Positions 1 through 8,589 are shown, counted from the stretch's first letter. The stretch: 38,783 bases of DNA from JACCYQ01 sp036675565 (GCA_036675565.1 JAKFER010000086.1:1-38783), one strand, 5' to 3'. Numbers and translations: made by a program. The notes: generated by a model not told the origin, from the sequence alone.

Positions 1-1
1 T

Positions 2-1711
2 ATCATATTCGGCGATCAGAAAGTAACCGTTGCCGATGTAAAAAGGGCACTGGCAAATAAGCAGCAGTTTGTACAATTAAGTGATGGCACACTTGGTATT
101 TTGCCAGATGAATGGTTGAAAAAATATTCGTTGCTTTTCAGGGTGGGTGAAGGGAAACAAAACCAGTTAAGATTATCACGGTATCACCTGAGTGTGATCG
201 ATGAACTGTATGAAGATCGCGATGAAATGGAACTCACCATTCAATTGGAACAGAAATACGAAAAACTGAAAGAGTTTAACCGGATTAAAGAAATTGATGC
301 ACCCGAACATCTTAAACCAATTTTAAGACCCTACCAGGTTGCTGGTTACCAATGGCTCAATTACCTGCACGAAGTAAATTGGGGTGGCATATTAGCCGAT
401 GATATGGGTTTGGGTAAAACGGTGCAGGCGCTTGCTTTTATGAACCAGTACAAAAAGGAGCATAAACAGATTAAGGCGTTGGTTGTATGCCCCACAACCC
501 TGATCTATAACTGGGAAAATGAGATCAAAAAATTTACACCTGAATTAACTTACCACATACATCATGGCGGCGCCCGTGTCCGTTCGGTTGAAGAAATTCT
601 TAGTCATGATATCACGATTACCACTTACGGTACTTTGCGCAGCGATATAAAATTACTGGTGGGTGTTCCTTTAGATTATGTGGTGCTTGATGAATCACAG
701 GCGATTAAAAACCCTGCAAGCAAGGTTACCAAAGCTGCCAGCCTGCTGAAGGCAAAACATCGTTTATGCCTCAGCGGTACCCCGCTTCAGAATAACACTT
801 TTGACATTTTTGCACAGATGAATTTCCTCAATCCCGGAATGTTGGGAACCATGGAATTCTTTCGACAGGAATTTGCCATTCCTATTGACAAATTTGGCGA
901 AGAAGACCGTAAAGATCATTTACGCAAGATCCTCTATCCATTTATTCTCAGGCGTACCAAAGAACAGGTGGCCAAGGACCTGCCGGAAAAAATTGAAACG
1001 ATTCTTTTCTGTGAAATGGAAGATGAACAACGCAAGATCTATGATGCTTACCGCAATGATTACCGCAACCAGATATTAGGGACCATTGAAACGCAAGGCA
1101 TCCAGAAATCGCAATTAACGATATTACAGGGCCTGATGAAATTGCGCCAGATCTGCGATTCGCCTGCCATTTTAAATGAACCGGAAAAACTTCCTAATCA
1201 CTCCATTAAACTGGATGAACTGGCCAGGGAGATCTCTGAAAATATCAGTAATCACAAAGCACTAATATTTTCGCAATTCCTGGGTATGCTTGCATTGATC
1301 CGCGATAAACTTACCGCACTTGGAGTTGAGTTTGAATATTTTGATGGTAGTACATCCGCACCAGACAGGGAGAAAGCGATTCAAAGTTTTCAGAATGATG
1401 ATGCTAAGAGAGTGTTTCTTATTTCTTTAAAAGCTGGTGGAGTGGGATTAAATTTAACGGCAGCGGATTACGTTTATATTGTTGATCCCTGGTGGAACCC
1501 TGCAGTGGAACAGCAGGCTATCGACCGTACACATCGCATCGGTCAAACGAAACATATTTTTGCTTACCGGATGATTTGCAAGGATACCATTGAAGATAAG
1601 ATTATGCAATTGCAGGAACGTAAAAGGATTTTGGCTAAAGAACTTATTGCAGACGATGCTTCATTTGTGAAATCACTTTCTAGATCAGATGTGGAATACT
1701 TGTTTAGTTAA
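2..1711 (+). CDS. SNF2-family DEAD/DEAH-like helicase, C-terminal part (5' end outside window)
   Basis: The frame is open from base 2, so the gene starts upstream of the window and the first ATG at 101 is internal. The visible part is a complete SNF2 ATPase core: motif I (DDMGLGKT, about bases 398-420), a Walker B-type LDESQ box with IKNPASK, SGTPLQNN (motif III region), then the C-terminal RecA-like lobe with GGVGLNLTAAD and the motif VI stretch DRTHRIGQ. SNF2 proteins use ATP to translocate on DNA and remodel protein-DNA complexes; bacterial members (RapA/HepA relatives and the larger SWIM-zinc-finger group) are cytoplasmic. The layout, with the core ending almost at the C-terminus, fits the large Bacteroidota SNF2 proteins that have an N-terminal SWIM or DUF region. 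That part cannot be seen here, so the subfamily is inferred. About 235 bases of non-coding DNA follow. Confidence 0.95.
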   Translation: MIFGDQKVTVADVKRALANKQQFVQLSDGTLGILPDEWLKKYSLLFRVGEGKQNQLRLSRYHLSVIDELYEDRDEMELTIQLEQKYEKLKEFNRIKEIDAPEHLKPILRPYQVAGYQWLNYLHEVNWGGILADDMGLGKTVQALAFMNQYKKEHKQIKALVVCPTTLIYNWENEIKKFTPELTYHIHHGGARVRSVEEILSHDITITTYGTLRSDIKLLVGVPLDYVVLDESQAIKNPASKVTKAASLLKAKHRLCLSGTPLQNNTFDIFAQMNFLNPGMLGTMEFFRQEFAIPIDKFGEEDRKDHLRKILYPFILRRTKEQVAKDLPEKIETILFCEMEDEQRKIYDAYRNDYRNQILGTIETQGIQKSQLTILQGLMKLRQICDSPAILNEPEKLPNHSIKLDELAREISENISNHKALIFSQFLGMLALIRDKLTALGVEFEYFDGSTSAPDREKAIQSFQNDDAKRVFLISLKAGGVGLNLTAADYVYIVDPWWNPAVEQQAIDRTHRIGQTKHIFAYRMICKDTIEDKIMQLQERKRILAKELIADDASFVKSLSRSDVEYLFS

Positions 1712-1832
1712 ACGGTTCCCTTTTTTACTCAATCGTTATTTTTCGCATACTCCTTTCCGTAATTGTACGCAGGCATTTGTTGTTGTTTTACGATTACCTG
1801 GGATCATGGATAAAAATCCGCGACCGAACCCC

Positions 1833-1851
1833 ATAAATGCCTTGCATTTAT
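1833..1851. repeat. Perfect 8-bp inverted repeat (hairpin) in the intergenic region before the barrel gene
   Basis: ATAAATGC and GCATTTAT are separated by only CTT, giving an 8-bp stem with a 3-base loop in the 235-base gap between the helicase and the outer-membrane barrel gene. No T-run follows on the plus strand, so it is not a textbook intrinsic terminator. It could be a transcript 3'-end hairpin or an operator for the gene at 1948. Role unknown. Confidence 0.35.
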
Positions 1852-1947
1852 AATAAAATCATGGATATTTTGTTTTAGTTTAGGCAGTTATATGATTTGG
1901 TATTTTGTCCGATTCATATTACCGGCTAACAATTATATTCCTTTTTT

Positions 1948-4716
1948 ATGTTGAGATCCGTTATCCTGTTCCTATTTTCTCTTTTACTTTTTGAGAAACT
2001 TAATGCCCAAAAAAATACAGGCACCTTAAAGGGCAAAGTTGTTGACAGTGTTGCTCATTCACCTGTACCGGAAGCCACTATTTCTGTTATAAACTTATCA
2101 GATTCATCATTGGCATCTTTTTCATTTTCAGATAAGCAAGGAGATTTTGAAATTCAAAAACTGGAATATGGCACCTATGCGGTTATGATCAGTCACCAGG
2201 GTTTGGAAACTATAATAAAGACATTTTCCATTGATGACAAAAAACCAGTCGTATCCTTAGGTAAGTTGAATATGGTAAAGCAATACACTTCTTTGAATGA
2301 AGTCATTGTGAAAAATATAATACCCATCGTAGTTAATGGGGATACCATACAATTTAATGCCAGAGCATTTAAAACCAAGCCCAACGCAACAGCTGAAGAT
2401 CTTTTAAAAAAATTACCCGGTGTACAGGTGGATAGAGAAGGTAATGTGAAATCCCAGGGCGAGGATGTTCAAAAAGTGCTGGTTGATGGAAAAGAATTCT
2501 TTGGAAAAGATCCTAAAATGGCAACCAAAAATCTGACTGCTGACATGATTGAAAGCGTACAGGTATTTGACGATATGAGTGAACAGGCAAAATTTTCCAG
2601 GATTGATGATGGCAGCAGATCCAAAACCATTAACCTGAAACTTAAAAAGGATAAGAAGAAAGGAAATTTTGGGAGGGCTGCCTTGTCTGCGGGTACAGAT
2701 GACCGTTACGAGGGTAATTTTAGTATGAACCGGTTCAATGGTGATCAGCAAATTTCCTTACTTGCCAATGTGAACAATATTAATAAAACTGGCTATGCCA
2801 TTGCTGGAAATGGAACTTCTTTATTTTCCAATGGTAATGACTTGCGGAATGCCACAGGCATTACACGATCCATTTCCACCGGGCTTAATTTCAGCAATGA
2901 CTGGGGAAAGAAAATAAAAGCTAATGGAAGTTATTTTTTTTCAAACACCAACCGGCAGGATCAACAGGAAACCTACAGGCGCTCATTTTTCCCTTTAGAT
3001 TCTGTAGCCTTGCTTACCCGCAATTCAAATACCCGGAACATGAATCAAAATCACAGGTTTAATTTACGTTTCGAATTCACAATTGACTCCATGAATTCGA
3101 TTATGTATATACCAAGGTTCACCGTTCAGCGAAGTGAAAATTATTATAATGACAGTTCAAATATCATTGCTTCTAAACCCGGCCTTGAATACCTGGCACT
3201 GACCAACAGGAATATCAACACCAGGATATTGGATGGTACCGACCTTTCACAGAACTTACTTTACCGCAAAAAATTTAAAAAAACGGGTAGAACATTTACG
3301 CTTGGCTGGAATAATTCTATGGGGAACAGTAAGGATCTTGGGTATAGCAAATCTCCTTTTTACCTTTATAAGCAAGATGGAAGCCTGGACCAATTTACAG
3401 ATCAAAACCAGCAAAGCCGCAGGCAGATCCAATCAAATAACAACGTATTGAGTACTTCAATAACAGAAGCGATTGGTAAGAATAAACTGGTTGAATTAAA
3501 TTATGCTTACACATACAATCAAAGCAGTTCCGACAGGCAAACAATGAATTATAACAACAGTACAAAAAAATACGACATTTCGAACCTGGCGCTTACCAAT
3601 GATTTTTCCAATATATATGCTGCAAACCGGATTGGGGCTAATTTCAGGTTGCAGCAGGAAAATTTTAATTTTCAATTAGGTGGAGGCATTCAATATTCAT
3701 CGTTAAGCAGTCATAGTTTTCGTGCGTTAACCGGTAAAGATTCATTAACCGAGCAGCGGTATACAAATATTTTTCCAACAGCTAATTTCAGGTATTCACC
3801 GGCAAAAAATAAAAACCTGGGTTTCAGTTATCGCGGACGTACAAACCAACCCTCCATTATACAGTTACAGGATGTTCAGGATGTTTCAAATCCACTCCAG
3901 GTTTATACCGGCAACCCTTTCCTGGACCAGGAATTTAACCATAGCATTTCATTAAATTATACGTCGTTTAACAGGACCAGTTTTAAATATGCATCTTATA
4001 ATCTGAGTATGCAAACAACGGATAATAAAATTGTTAACAGCATTGACTCAGCTAACCGGGGTGTACAAACGATAATGCCGGTAAACCTGGATGGCGCCTA
4101 TCATTTTTCATCTTTGGCCACTTTTGGATTTCCTTTTAAAAATAAAAAAATGGAAGGTTCGGGTCTGAATTTTTCCACCTCTCTTGCATATAACAGGAAT
4201 GTAAGTATGCTGTATAAAAGGATAAATATTGGTAAAACTATTATGGCCAGTCAAAGTGCTGGCGTCAATTTAAATTTTAATGAAAAACTAGATTTTAGCC
4301 TGAATGCAAATCTCGCATATAACCGGGTTAGCTATTCAGTTAATACTTATTTGAATGATGATTATTTAAATCAAACCTATTCTGCAGCCGTAACCTGGTT
4401 TCTTCCTTTAAACTTTATATTATCAACGGAAATGGATTATTACATCAATTCAGGAAGAGCGGATGGATATAATCAAAGCTTTCCTTACTGGAATGGCTAT
4501 TTGGCTAAACAACTTTTTGAAAATAACCAGGCAGAGATAAGGTTTAGTGTGAACGATATTCTAAATCAGAATACAAAGATTGATCGCTTTGCTATCGAGA
4601 ATTATATTGAAGATACCCGGAGTAATGTGTTACAGCGGTATTTTATGATAAGTTTTATGTACAACCTGAGCAGGTTGGCCTTGGGTAATGATGCACCACC
4701 ACCACCACCTATGTAA
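1948..4716 (+). CDS. Outer-membrane beta-barrel protein with carboxypeptidase-regulatory-like N-terminal domain
   Basis: The 922-residue product starts with a signal peptide (residues 1-20, ending NAQ). Next is an Ig-like carboxypeptidase-D regulatory domain (about 24-105, with GTLKGKVVD...PVPEATI), then a TonB-receptor plug-like segment (about 115-225) with the typical LLKKLPGVQVD and VLVDGKEFFG motifs, then a long alternating beta-strand region to the end. It closes with an unusual proline-rich tail (APPPPPM) seen in this Bacteroidota family. The family resembles TonB-dependent receptors, but many members have no known substrate and no partner SusD. No SusD, sigma/anti-sigma pair or transporter lies next to it, so a nutrient role cannot be assigned. 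It appears monocistronic. The ATG at 1948 is chosen because it gives a complete signal peptide. Confidence 0.9.
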   Translation: MLRSVILFLFSLLLFEKLNAQKNTGTLKGKVVDSVAHSPVPEATISVINLSDSSLASFSFSDKQGDFEIQKLEYGTYAVMISHQGLETIIKTFSIDDKKPVVSLGKLNMVKQYTSLNEVIVKNIIPIVVNGDTIQFNARAFKTKPNATAEDLLKKLPGVQVDREGNVKSQGEDVQKVLVDGKEFFGKDPKMATKNLTADMIESVQVFDDMSEQAKFSRIDDGSRSKTINLKLKKDKKKGNFGRAALSAGTDDRYEGNFSMNRFNGDQQISLLANVNNINKTGYAIAGNGTSLFSNGNDLRNATGITRSISTGLNFSNDWGKKIKANGSYFFSNTNRQDQQETYRRSFFPLDSVALLTRNSNTRNMNQNHRFNLRFEFTIDSMNSIMYIPRFTVQRSENYYNDSSNIIASKPGLEYLALTNRNINTRILDGTDLSQNLLYRKKFKKTGRTFTLGWNNSMGNSKDLGYSKSPFYLYKQDGSLDQFTDQNQQSRRQIQSNNNVLSTSITEAIGKNKLVELNYAYTYNQSSSDRQTMNYNNSTKKYDISNLALTNDFSNIYAANRIGANFRLQQENFNFQLGGGIQYSSLSSHSFRALTGKDSLTEQRYTNIFPTANFRYSPAKNKNLGFSYRGRTNQPSIIQLQDVQDVSNPLQVYTGNPFLDQEFNHSISLNYTSFNRTSFKYASYNLSMQTTDNKIVNSIDSANRGVQTIMPVNLDGAYHFSSLATFGFPFKNKKMEGSGLNFSTSLAYNRNVSMLYKRINIGKTIMASQSAGVNLNFNEKLDFSLNANLAYNRVSYSVNTYLNDDYLNQTYSAAVTWFLPLNFILSTEMDYYINSGRADGYNQSFPYWNGYLAKQLFENNQAEIRFSVNDILNQNTKIDRFAIENYIEDTRSNVLQRYFMISFMYNLSRLALGNDAPPPPPM

Positions 4717-4764
4717 TGGTAATGCAGAAAGCGCTAATCTTAAAGTTTGAAAGTAACCGCAGGA

Positions 4765-4929
4765 TTAGTTTTTTTTCCTGAATCCTGTCGTATGCATGGC
4801 TGCAGCAGATCCTGAAAATATAACGGCAAGCACTGAGCGTAAAAACCTGAAAAAATTCAGAGATGGGCGATAATGCTGGTGATAAATCCGCGCTTCTTCA
4901 AGGGCATAAGTGATTTTTCTTCTTTTCAT
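4765..4929 (-). CDS. Possible small basic protein, 54 residues, unknown function
   Basis: In the 320-base gap between 4716 and 5037 the minus strand has an ATG-to-TAA frame of 54 residues. It begins MKRRKITYALEEARIY, with a hydrophobic central stretch (about residues 29-45: FLRSVLAVIFSGSAAAM) and a basic C-terminus (GFRKKN). The polar start, amphipathic middle and sensible composition look more like a real small protein than noise. However, no ribosome-binding site can be used as support in this lineage, and no domain is recognised. It would be transcribed convergently with the barrel gene. Nothing else was seen in this gap. Confidence 0.45.
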   Translation of the reverse strand: MKRRKITYALEEARIYHQHYRPSLNFFRFLRSVLAVIFSGSAAAMHTTGFRKKN

Positions 4930-5036
4930 AAAAGGATTGGTTTAAAATTGAAAACGTAAATATTTCATCAATAGTGTACAACAGATTCATTTTTTATGCA
5001 ATTTTGAGCTACTATTAACCCCCTAATCCAAAACTT

Positions 5037-5639
5037 ATGAAAGGTAAAATCACCTTAACATGCTTATGTATTGCCCTTATTCTGCAATTTTCTTCCAATG
5101 CACAGTTTAAAAGGGTTGCTTCCGAACCCAATATACAAAATGATCTGTCAACAGTAATTCAGGATTATCAAAACAAGTTCAAAAATATTACAGGCAATGT
5201 AGTGGATGAAAATCCTCAAACAACTGATTATATATCTGCCGTATGGTTAAAAGGTGCAGAAGAGTGTAAGGTTACCCGTTATTCTTCCGGCAAAAACAAT
5301 GTTTACAGTTGGCAGGCATTAATGTTTGTTACAGAAGATTTTGAAGAAGCTTCTAAAAAATTTAAAAACCTGTACAAGCAATTAAACAATATGCAGGTTA
5401 AATTCGGGAACTATAAAAACTACCAGTTTAATGCGGAATTTATTGAACCGACTGAAGAACTTGAATTCACCAGTATCATTTTTGCTAATGATGCAAAGGA
5501 AGCAAAGAAACTCAAGCTGGAATTGAATATTAATTACGAATTCCCGGAATGGAAAGTAAAAATTTTACTTTATGAAAAAGAAAGGGAAGATGATGAAATG
5601 GGTAAACAAGTTGATAATGATGATTACATTGAATATTGA
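5037..5639 (+). CDS. Secreted protein of unknown function, 200 residues
   Basis: An N-terminal signal peptide is clear (residues 1-22, hydrophobic core LTCLCIALILQF, cleavage likely after SNAQ). The mature part of about 178 residues is charged and of mixed alpha/beta character, ending in a very acidic tail (EREDDEMGKQVDNDDYIEY). No catalytic or binding motif is recognised. The product is probably periplasmic or surface-exposed. It is separated from its neighbours by more than 180 bases on both sides, so it is probably a single-gene transcript. A near-consensus -7 box (CAATTTTG) lies about 35 bases upstream of the start. Confidence 0.75.
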   Translation: MKGKITLTCLCIALILQFSSNAQFKRVASEPNIQNDLSTVIQDYQNKFKNITGNVVDENPQTTDYISAVWLKGAEECKVTRYSSGKNNVYSWQALMFVTEDFEEASKKFKNLYKQLNNMQVKFGNYKNYQFNAEFIEPTEELEFTSIIFANDAKEAKKLKLELNINYEFPEWKVKILLYEKEREDDEMGKQVDNDDYIEY

Positions 5640-5695
5640 TCCTTGTTTTATTTCATGAATGACTATCCTGGAGTTGATTTAAATTAAGCTTTACT

Positions 5696-5714
5696 TGTGG
5701 AAAATATTTCCACA
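5696..5714. promoter_or_regulatory. 19-bp palindrome TGTGGAAA-ATA-TTTCCACA
   Basis: Two perfect 8-base arms are separated by ATA in the gap between the secreted protein and the small membrane protein at 5829. The symmetry suits a dimeric repressor or activator site about 115-130 bases upstream of the next start. The minus-strand half-site TTTTCCACA also fits the relaxed DnaA-box consensus TTWTNCACA, and the other arm misses it by one base. No origin features or dnaA/dnaN genes are nearby, so an operator is the more likely reading. Confidence 0.4.
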
Positions 5715-5828
5715 GTTGCAATACGTTTTTCTAGCTATTGACACAGGATATTGTATTACAGGCAATTCTCACATGGCACGATATTTTAATTTGTTGTCTT
5801 AAATATTTCACAATTTAAATTTTAAAGT

Positions 5829-6074
5829 ATGAAAGAGATAGCCATCTTAAGACAACCGGCTTTTTTAAAAAAGTTTACTACTGCCTTGTTTATGCTTTTG
5901 GTAAGTGTAATTACTTTTGCCCAGGATGACACCAAAAAGGTAGATGTAGATATCAGCACAGATTCTGGTGGTGGTGATTTTTGGGCTTCGCCATGGGTTT
6001 GGATTGTAGGCGGTGCGGTTTTCATTTTACTGCTTGTCGCTTTGTTAAGAGGCGGTGGCAGAAGAGATGCTTAA
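5829..6074 (+). CDS. Small single-pass membrane protein with signal sequence, 81 residues
   Basis: The product has an N-terminal hydrophobic export segment (about residues 16-32, ending ITFAQ), and a short polar loop rich in Asp, Ser and Gly (DDTKKVDVDISTDSGGGDFW). A second hydrophobic helix follows (about 52-74, WVWIVGGAVFILLLVALL) with a basic Gly/Arg end (RGGGRRDA). Thus the mature form is probably a single-helix inner-membrane peptide with a short cytoplasmic tail. Short proteins of this pattern are widespread in Bacteroidota, but I know of no function for them. A strong hairpin starts 14 bases after the stop and probably terminates the transcript. Confidence 0.75.
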   Translation: MKEIAILRQPAFLKKFTTALFMLLVSVITFAQDDTKKVDVDISTDSGGGDFWASPWVWIVGGAVFILLLVALLRGGGRRDA

Positions 6075-6087
6075 TTATATTAATTAT

Positions 6088-6130
6088 AAAGCCTTACCTG
6101 GTAATTGAAGCCTGGTAAGGCTTTCCTTTT
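6088..6130. terminator. Bidirectional intrinsic terminator between convergent genes
   Basis: AAAGCCTTACC (6088-6098) pairs with GGTAAGGCTTT (6114-6124), an 11-bp perfect stem that continues after one mismatch with GG/CC. On the plus strand it is followed by CCTTTTT. On the minus strand the reading continues into an AT-rich tract. It lies just after the 5829 gene and overlaps the last codon and stop of the convergent gene 6094-6402, so it likely serves both. Confidence 0.8.
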
Positions 6131-6402
6131 TGCATTGCAGTTCCTTTTCTTTCGGAGAAATATTGCCACAACCACATAATTGTAAATGATGGAATAAAAT
6201 CAGTTCCTGGTAAAATTTCTTCTATAAAATTGAATATACTTCCCGCCTTTCCCTTTTTTATTCCGAAAGTATAAAGGAAAACCATGGCAGATAATGGTGC
6301 CCATATTACATCTATAAATTCCCCGAGAATGGGAATAACAAAACTACCAGATCCCATTAAATCCATAAAAATGCAAAAGATCAATGATGGTTGTTTTCTC
6401 AA
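6094..6402 (-). CDS. Small conserved membrane protein, 102 residues, unknown function
   Basis: The protein has hydrophobic stretches near residues 5-25 and 30-47 and a third weakly hydrophobic region around 68-84. Fixed-looking motifs are D-L-M-G-S-G-S (14-20), GEFIDVIWAPLSA (27-39) and EEILPGTDFIPSFTIMW (61-77). I recognise this pattern (GE.xD..WAP.SA and LP.TD.IP.FT) as a conserved uncharacterised Bacteroidota membrane family, but no function is known to me. The start is a TTG at 6402: a stop codon lies six codons upstream in frame and no in-frame ATG precedes the conserved region. Its 3' end is embedded in the shared terminator. Confidence 0.7.
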   Translation of the reverse strand: MRKQPSLIFCIFMDLMGSGSFVIPILGEFIDVIWAPLSAMVFLYTFGIKKGKAGSIFNFIEEILPGTDFIPSFTIMWLWQYFSERKGTAMQKGKPYQASITR

Positions 6403-6472
6403 GTAATTACGCTGATTTCAAATCATTAAAAAATATTGATTGATTCCGGGACACGGAAAGATATCGCTTTAT

Positions 6473-6503
6473 AAAAAAACCCCTTTAGTATAACCAAAGG
6501 GAT
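6473..6503 (-). terminator. Intrinsic terminator (minus strand)
   Basis: Read on the minus strand, ATCCCTTTGG-TTATAC-TAAAGGGG is followed by seven Ts (6473-6479). The core arms are AAAGGG (6496-6501) and CCCTTT (6481-6486). It sits about 155 bases beyond the stop of the 6657-7136 gene, and so probably ends that transcript with a long 3' UTR, or ends a separate short transcript (see 6538-6594). Confidence 0.8.
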
Positions 6504-6537
6504 AAGATTATGGTGGCGAGAAAAGGGATTATGAAAA

Positions 6538-6594
6538 TTAATTCGGGGGATTAAAAACGGGCGCTACTACATTGCCGTATTGAACGTTCTGCAT
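6538..6594 (-). other. Candidate 18-residue micro-ORF just before a terminator
   Basis: The minus-strand frame MQNVQYGNVVAPVFNPPN (ATG at 6594, TAA at 6538) lies in the 154-base space between the stop of the 6657-7136 gene and the intrinsic terminator at 6473-6503. It is too short to judge by length alone. The reason to list it is that the long untranslated stretch before the terminator is otherwise unexplained. It may be a 3' UTR, a small RNA or a peptide gene. Confidence 0.2.
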
Positions 6595-6656
6595 CTATGA
6601 CTCCCGGTATACCCCGAAAGTTGCAATAGCCTGAAAATATTTTTTATTTAATCCAA

Positions 6657-7136
6657 TTATGGATATACGAGGTGGGTAAGTGTGTAAGAATTTTCTCCAA
6701 CCAGCAAAGAACCCTTTATACGCCCTGTTTTCTTAGGTTGCAAATAGAAAGTTACCATCTCAGCATCTTCTGCATTATAGGTATAAATAATATTTCCGTT
6801 AATGTATTGTTTATGTTGTGGTTTTGGATAGATGAGATTTATTTTAAAGTACTCCAGGTAGTTTTCAGGAAATGCTATTTGTGTAACACCTTCAAATTCA
6901 TTTAACCTGAATTTTAAATATGTTTCTCTTTCATTCCTCAAAATGTGGACTGATTCAACAACATCTTTTTCAACACTGCGCGGAGCGGAAGAAAAAATAT
7001 CATTAGCTACAACGGCTAAAGTTATTAATACAGCAAGGACCAATATAAATAACATCATTAAAGCTTGTGAAATGTTCTTTCGCTTTGGAACTACATCCTG
7101 AACCTGCAACACCGTTTCTTTACACTTCTCTTTCAT
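6657..7136 (-). CDS. Membrane-anchored protein of unknown function, 159 residues
   Basis: A short charged cytoplasmic N-terminus (MKEKCKETVLQVQDVVPKRK) is followed by one strong membrane helix (about residues 24-46, ALMMLFILVLAVLITLAVVA). A 110-residue domain follows, predicted from its alternating pattern to be beta-rich, and this would lie in the periplasm. No recognisable catalytic motif or known domain is present. The ATG at 7136 is the natural start. It probably forms its own transcription unit ending at the terminator at 6473-6503; the upstream mqnC gene is 138 bases away on the same strand and could be co-transcribed. Confidence 0.75.
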   Translation of the reverse strand: MKEKCKETVLQVQDVVPKRKNISQALMMLFILVLAVLITLAVVANDIFSSAPRSVEKDVVESVHILRNERETYLKFRLNEFEGVTQIAFPENYLEYFKINLIYPKPQHKQYINGNIIYTYNAEDAEMVTFYLQPKKTGRIKGSLLVGENSYTLTHLVYP

Positions 7137-7273
7137 ATTGATTTAGTTAATAATAACTCTGTTATTCTTATTAACTGGTATATAGCAAACGTGCTGCCAG
7201 CATTTTACCCTGAGGAGAAAAAGAAGCGGAATATTAATCAGCGAGGTTTAAAACAATAAACTTTTACAATATG

Positions 7274-8398
7274 TTAATAATTTATGACTTGCTCCTGGAT
7301 AGATAATGGCAATTCCCGCCATTCATATTGCTGATTACGAAGCTGTGATTCAAATCCAGCTTCATTAATTGCATCCTGTATGGTTTTGTATGTGAATCGA
7401 TGTGGGGCACCAGCTGCACTTACCACATTTTCTTCCAGCATTATAGAACCAAAATCATTGGCGCCGGCATGCAGGCATATTTGAGCGGTAGCTTTTCCAA
7501 TCGTTAACCAGGATGCTTGAATGTTTATTACATTCGGAAGCATGATCCGGCTTAAGGCGATCATCCTGATATATTCATCTGCCGTAGTTAGATTATGAAC
7601 ACCACGGATACGAGCCAGCAGCGTATCCACGTCCTGGAAGGTCCAGGGAATAAATGCCAGGAAACCTTTTGCATCAGCCGGTTTTTGACTCTGGACATCC
7701 CTGATTTTTACAAGGTGTTCAAACCTTTCGGTAATGGTTTCCACATGACCAAACATCATGGTTGCCGAAGTAGTAATATTTAGTTTATGCGCTTCATGCA
7801 TTATATCAAGCCATTCCTGAGCACCACATTTTCCCTTGGATATCAATCTTCTCACTCTATCTGTAAGTATTTCTGCACCTGCACCTGGTAAGGAATCCAT
7901 ACCTGCTTCCTGGAGTGCTTTTAATACTTCATGGTGTGTTGATTTTTCCAGCTTCGTAATATGCGCCACTTCCGGTGGTCCCAGCGTATGTAATTTTAAT
8001 GTGGGATATTCTGCCTTAATCTGTCTGAAAATGCCTGTATAAAAATCTAATCCAAGATCGGGGTGATGTCCACCCTGTAACAAAAGCTGGTCGCCCCCAT
8101 ATTGAAATGTTTCTTCAATTTTTTTTCGGTAGGTAGGCATATCCGTTATATACGCTTCTGCATGACCGGGAATGCGATAGAAGTTACAGAATTTGCAATT
8201 GGCAATGCAAACATTGGTGGTATTTACATTCCGATCTATCTGCCAGGTTACTTTTTCGTGGGGCACTTGTTTTTTTCTTAATTCATCTGCAATGAACATC
8301 AGATCGGACAAAGGTGCATTTTCAAATAGAAATACGCCTTCTTCAACAGATAAAAATTCAAAATTGGCGGCTTTTTTATATAATTCCTGCAAATCCAT
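7274..8398 (-). CDS. mqnC: Cyclic dehypoxanthinyl futalosine synthase (MqnC), radical SAM
   Basis: The 374-residue product has the radical-SAM CX3CX2C motif (Cys64, Cys68, Cys71 in TNVCIANCKFCNFYR). This is preceded by the WQIDRNVN segment, and MDSLPGAGAEIL lies downstream, all typical of MqnC; the related aminofutalosine synthase MqnE usually reads RHINYTN...CAFSR. MqnC converts dehypoxanthine futalosine to its cyclic form using a 5'-deoxyadenosyl radical, a step of the futalosine route to menaquinone, in the cytosol. The C-terminal HAGANDFGSIMLEENVVSAAG segment is also typical. No other mqn gene lies in the window, as is common in Bacteroidota where the pathway is scattered. A good -7 element lies about 50 bases upstream. 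Confidence 0.93.
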   Translation of the reverse strand: MDLQELYKKAANFEFLSVEEGVFLFENAPLSDLMFIADELRKKQVPHEKVTWQIDRNVNTTNVCIANCKFCNFYRIPGHAEAYITDMPTYRKKIEETFQYGGDQLLLQGGHHPDLGLDFYTGIFRQIKAEYPTLKLHTLGPPEVAHITKLEKSTHHEVLKALQEAGMDSLPGAGAEILTDRVRRLISKGKCGAQEWLDIMHEAHKLNITTSATMMFGHVETITERFEHLVKIRDVQSQKPADAKGFLAFIPWTFQDVDTLLARIRGVHNLTTADEYIRMIALSRIMLPNVINIQASWLTIGKATAQICLHAGANDFGSIMLEENVVSAAGAPHRFTYKTIQDAINEAGFESQLRNQQYEWRELPLSIQEQVINY

Positions 8399-8448
8399 AT
8401 CAGCTACTTATTTTTTAAAGGGCTATCGAGATGAGCCCGGGATGCCTG

Positions 8449-8456
8449 CAAATTTA
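8449..8456 (-). promoter_or_regulatory. Bacteroidota -7 box upstream of mqnC
   Basis: The minus-strand sequence TAAATTTG exactly matches the TAnnTTTG -7 consensus of the Bacteroidota primary sigma factor and lies 50 bases upstream of the mqnC ATG. A TTG -33 candidate (8483-8485) is about 26 bases further upstream, somewhat longer than the usual 19-21, so the -33 part is weak. Confidence 0.5.
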
Positions 8457-8589
8457 CAACACTTACCTTGTGGTGCCATTATCAAAAAAAAATAGTTTAA
8501 ACGGTTTTGAGGGGAATGACTGAAAAACTAAATTGACAAAGATTAACAGCAACTATTTTCTACTAATTCATGTCTTTCATTAAACATTC

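Noticed and set aside
5696..5714. Replication origin based on DnaA-like half-sites
   Set aside because: Only one palindromic pair is present and no dnaA, dnaN or AT-rich unwinding cluster with further boxes is nearby.
5822..6025. Minus-strand 67-codon frame opposite the small membrane protein
   Set aside because: It is antisense to a better supported gene with a clear export segment and membrane helix.
6538..6657. tRNA or riboswitch in the GC-richer stretch
   Set aside because: No cloverleaf, anticodon loop or T-loop motif and no known riboswitch core could be found by eye.
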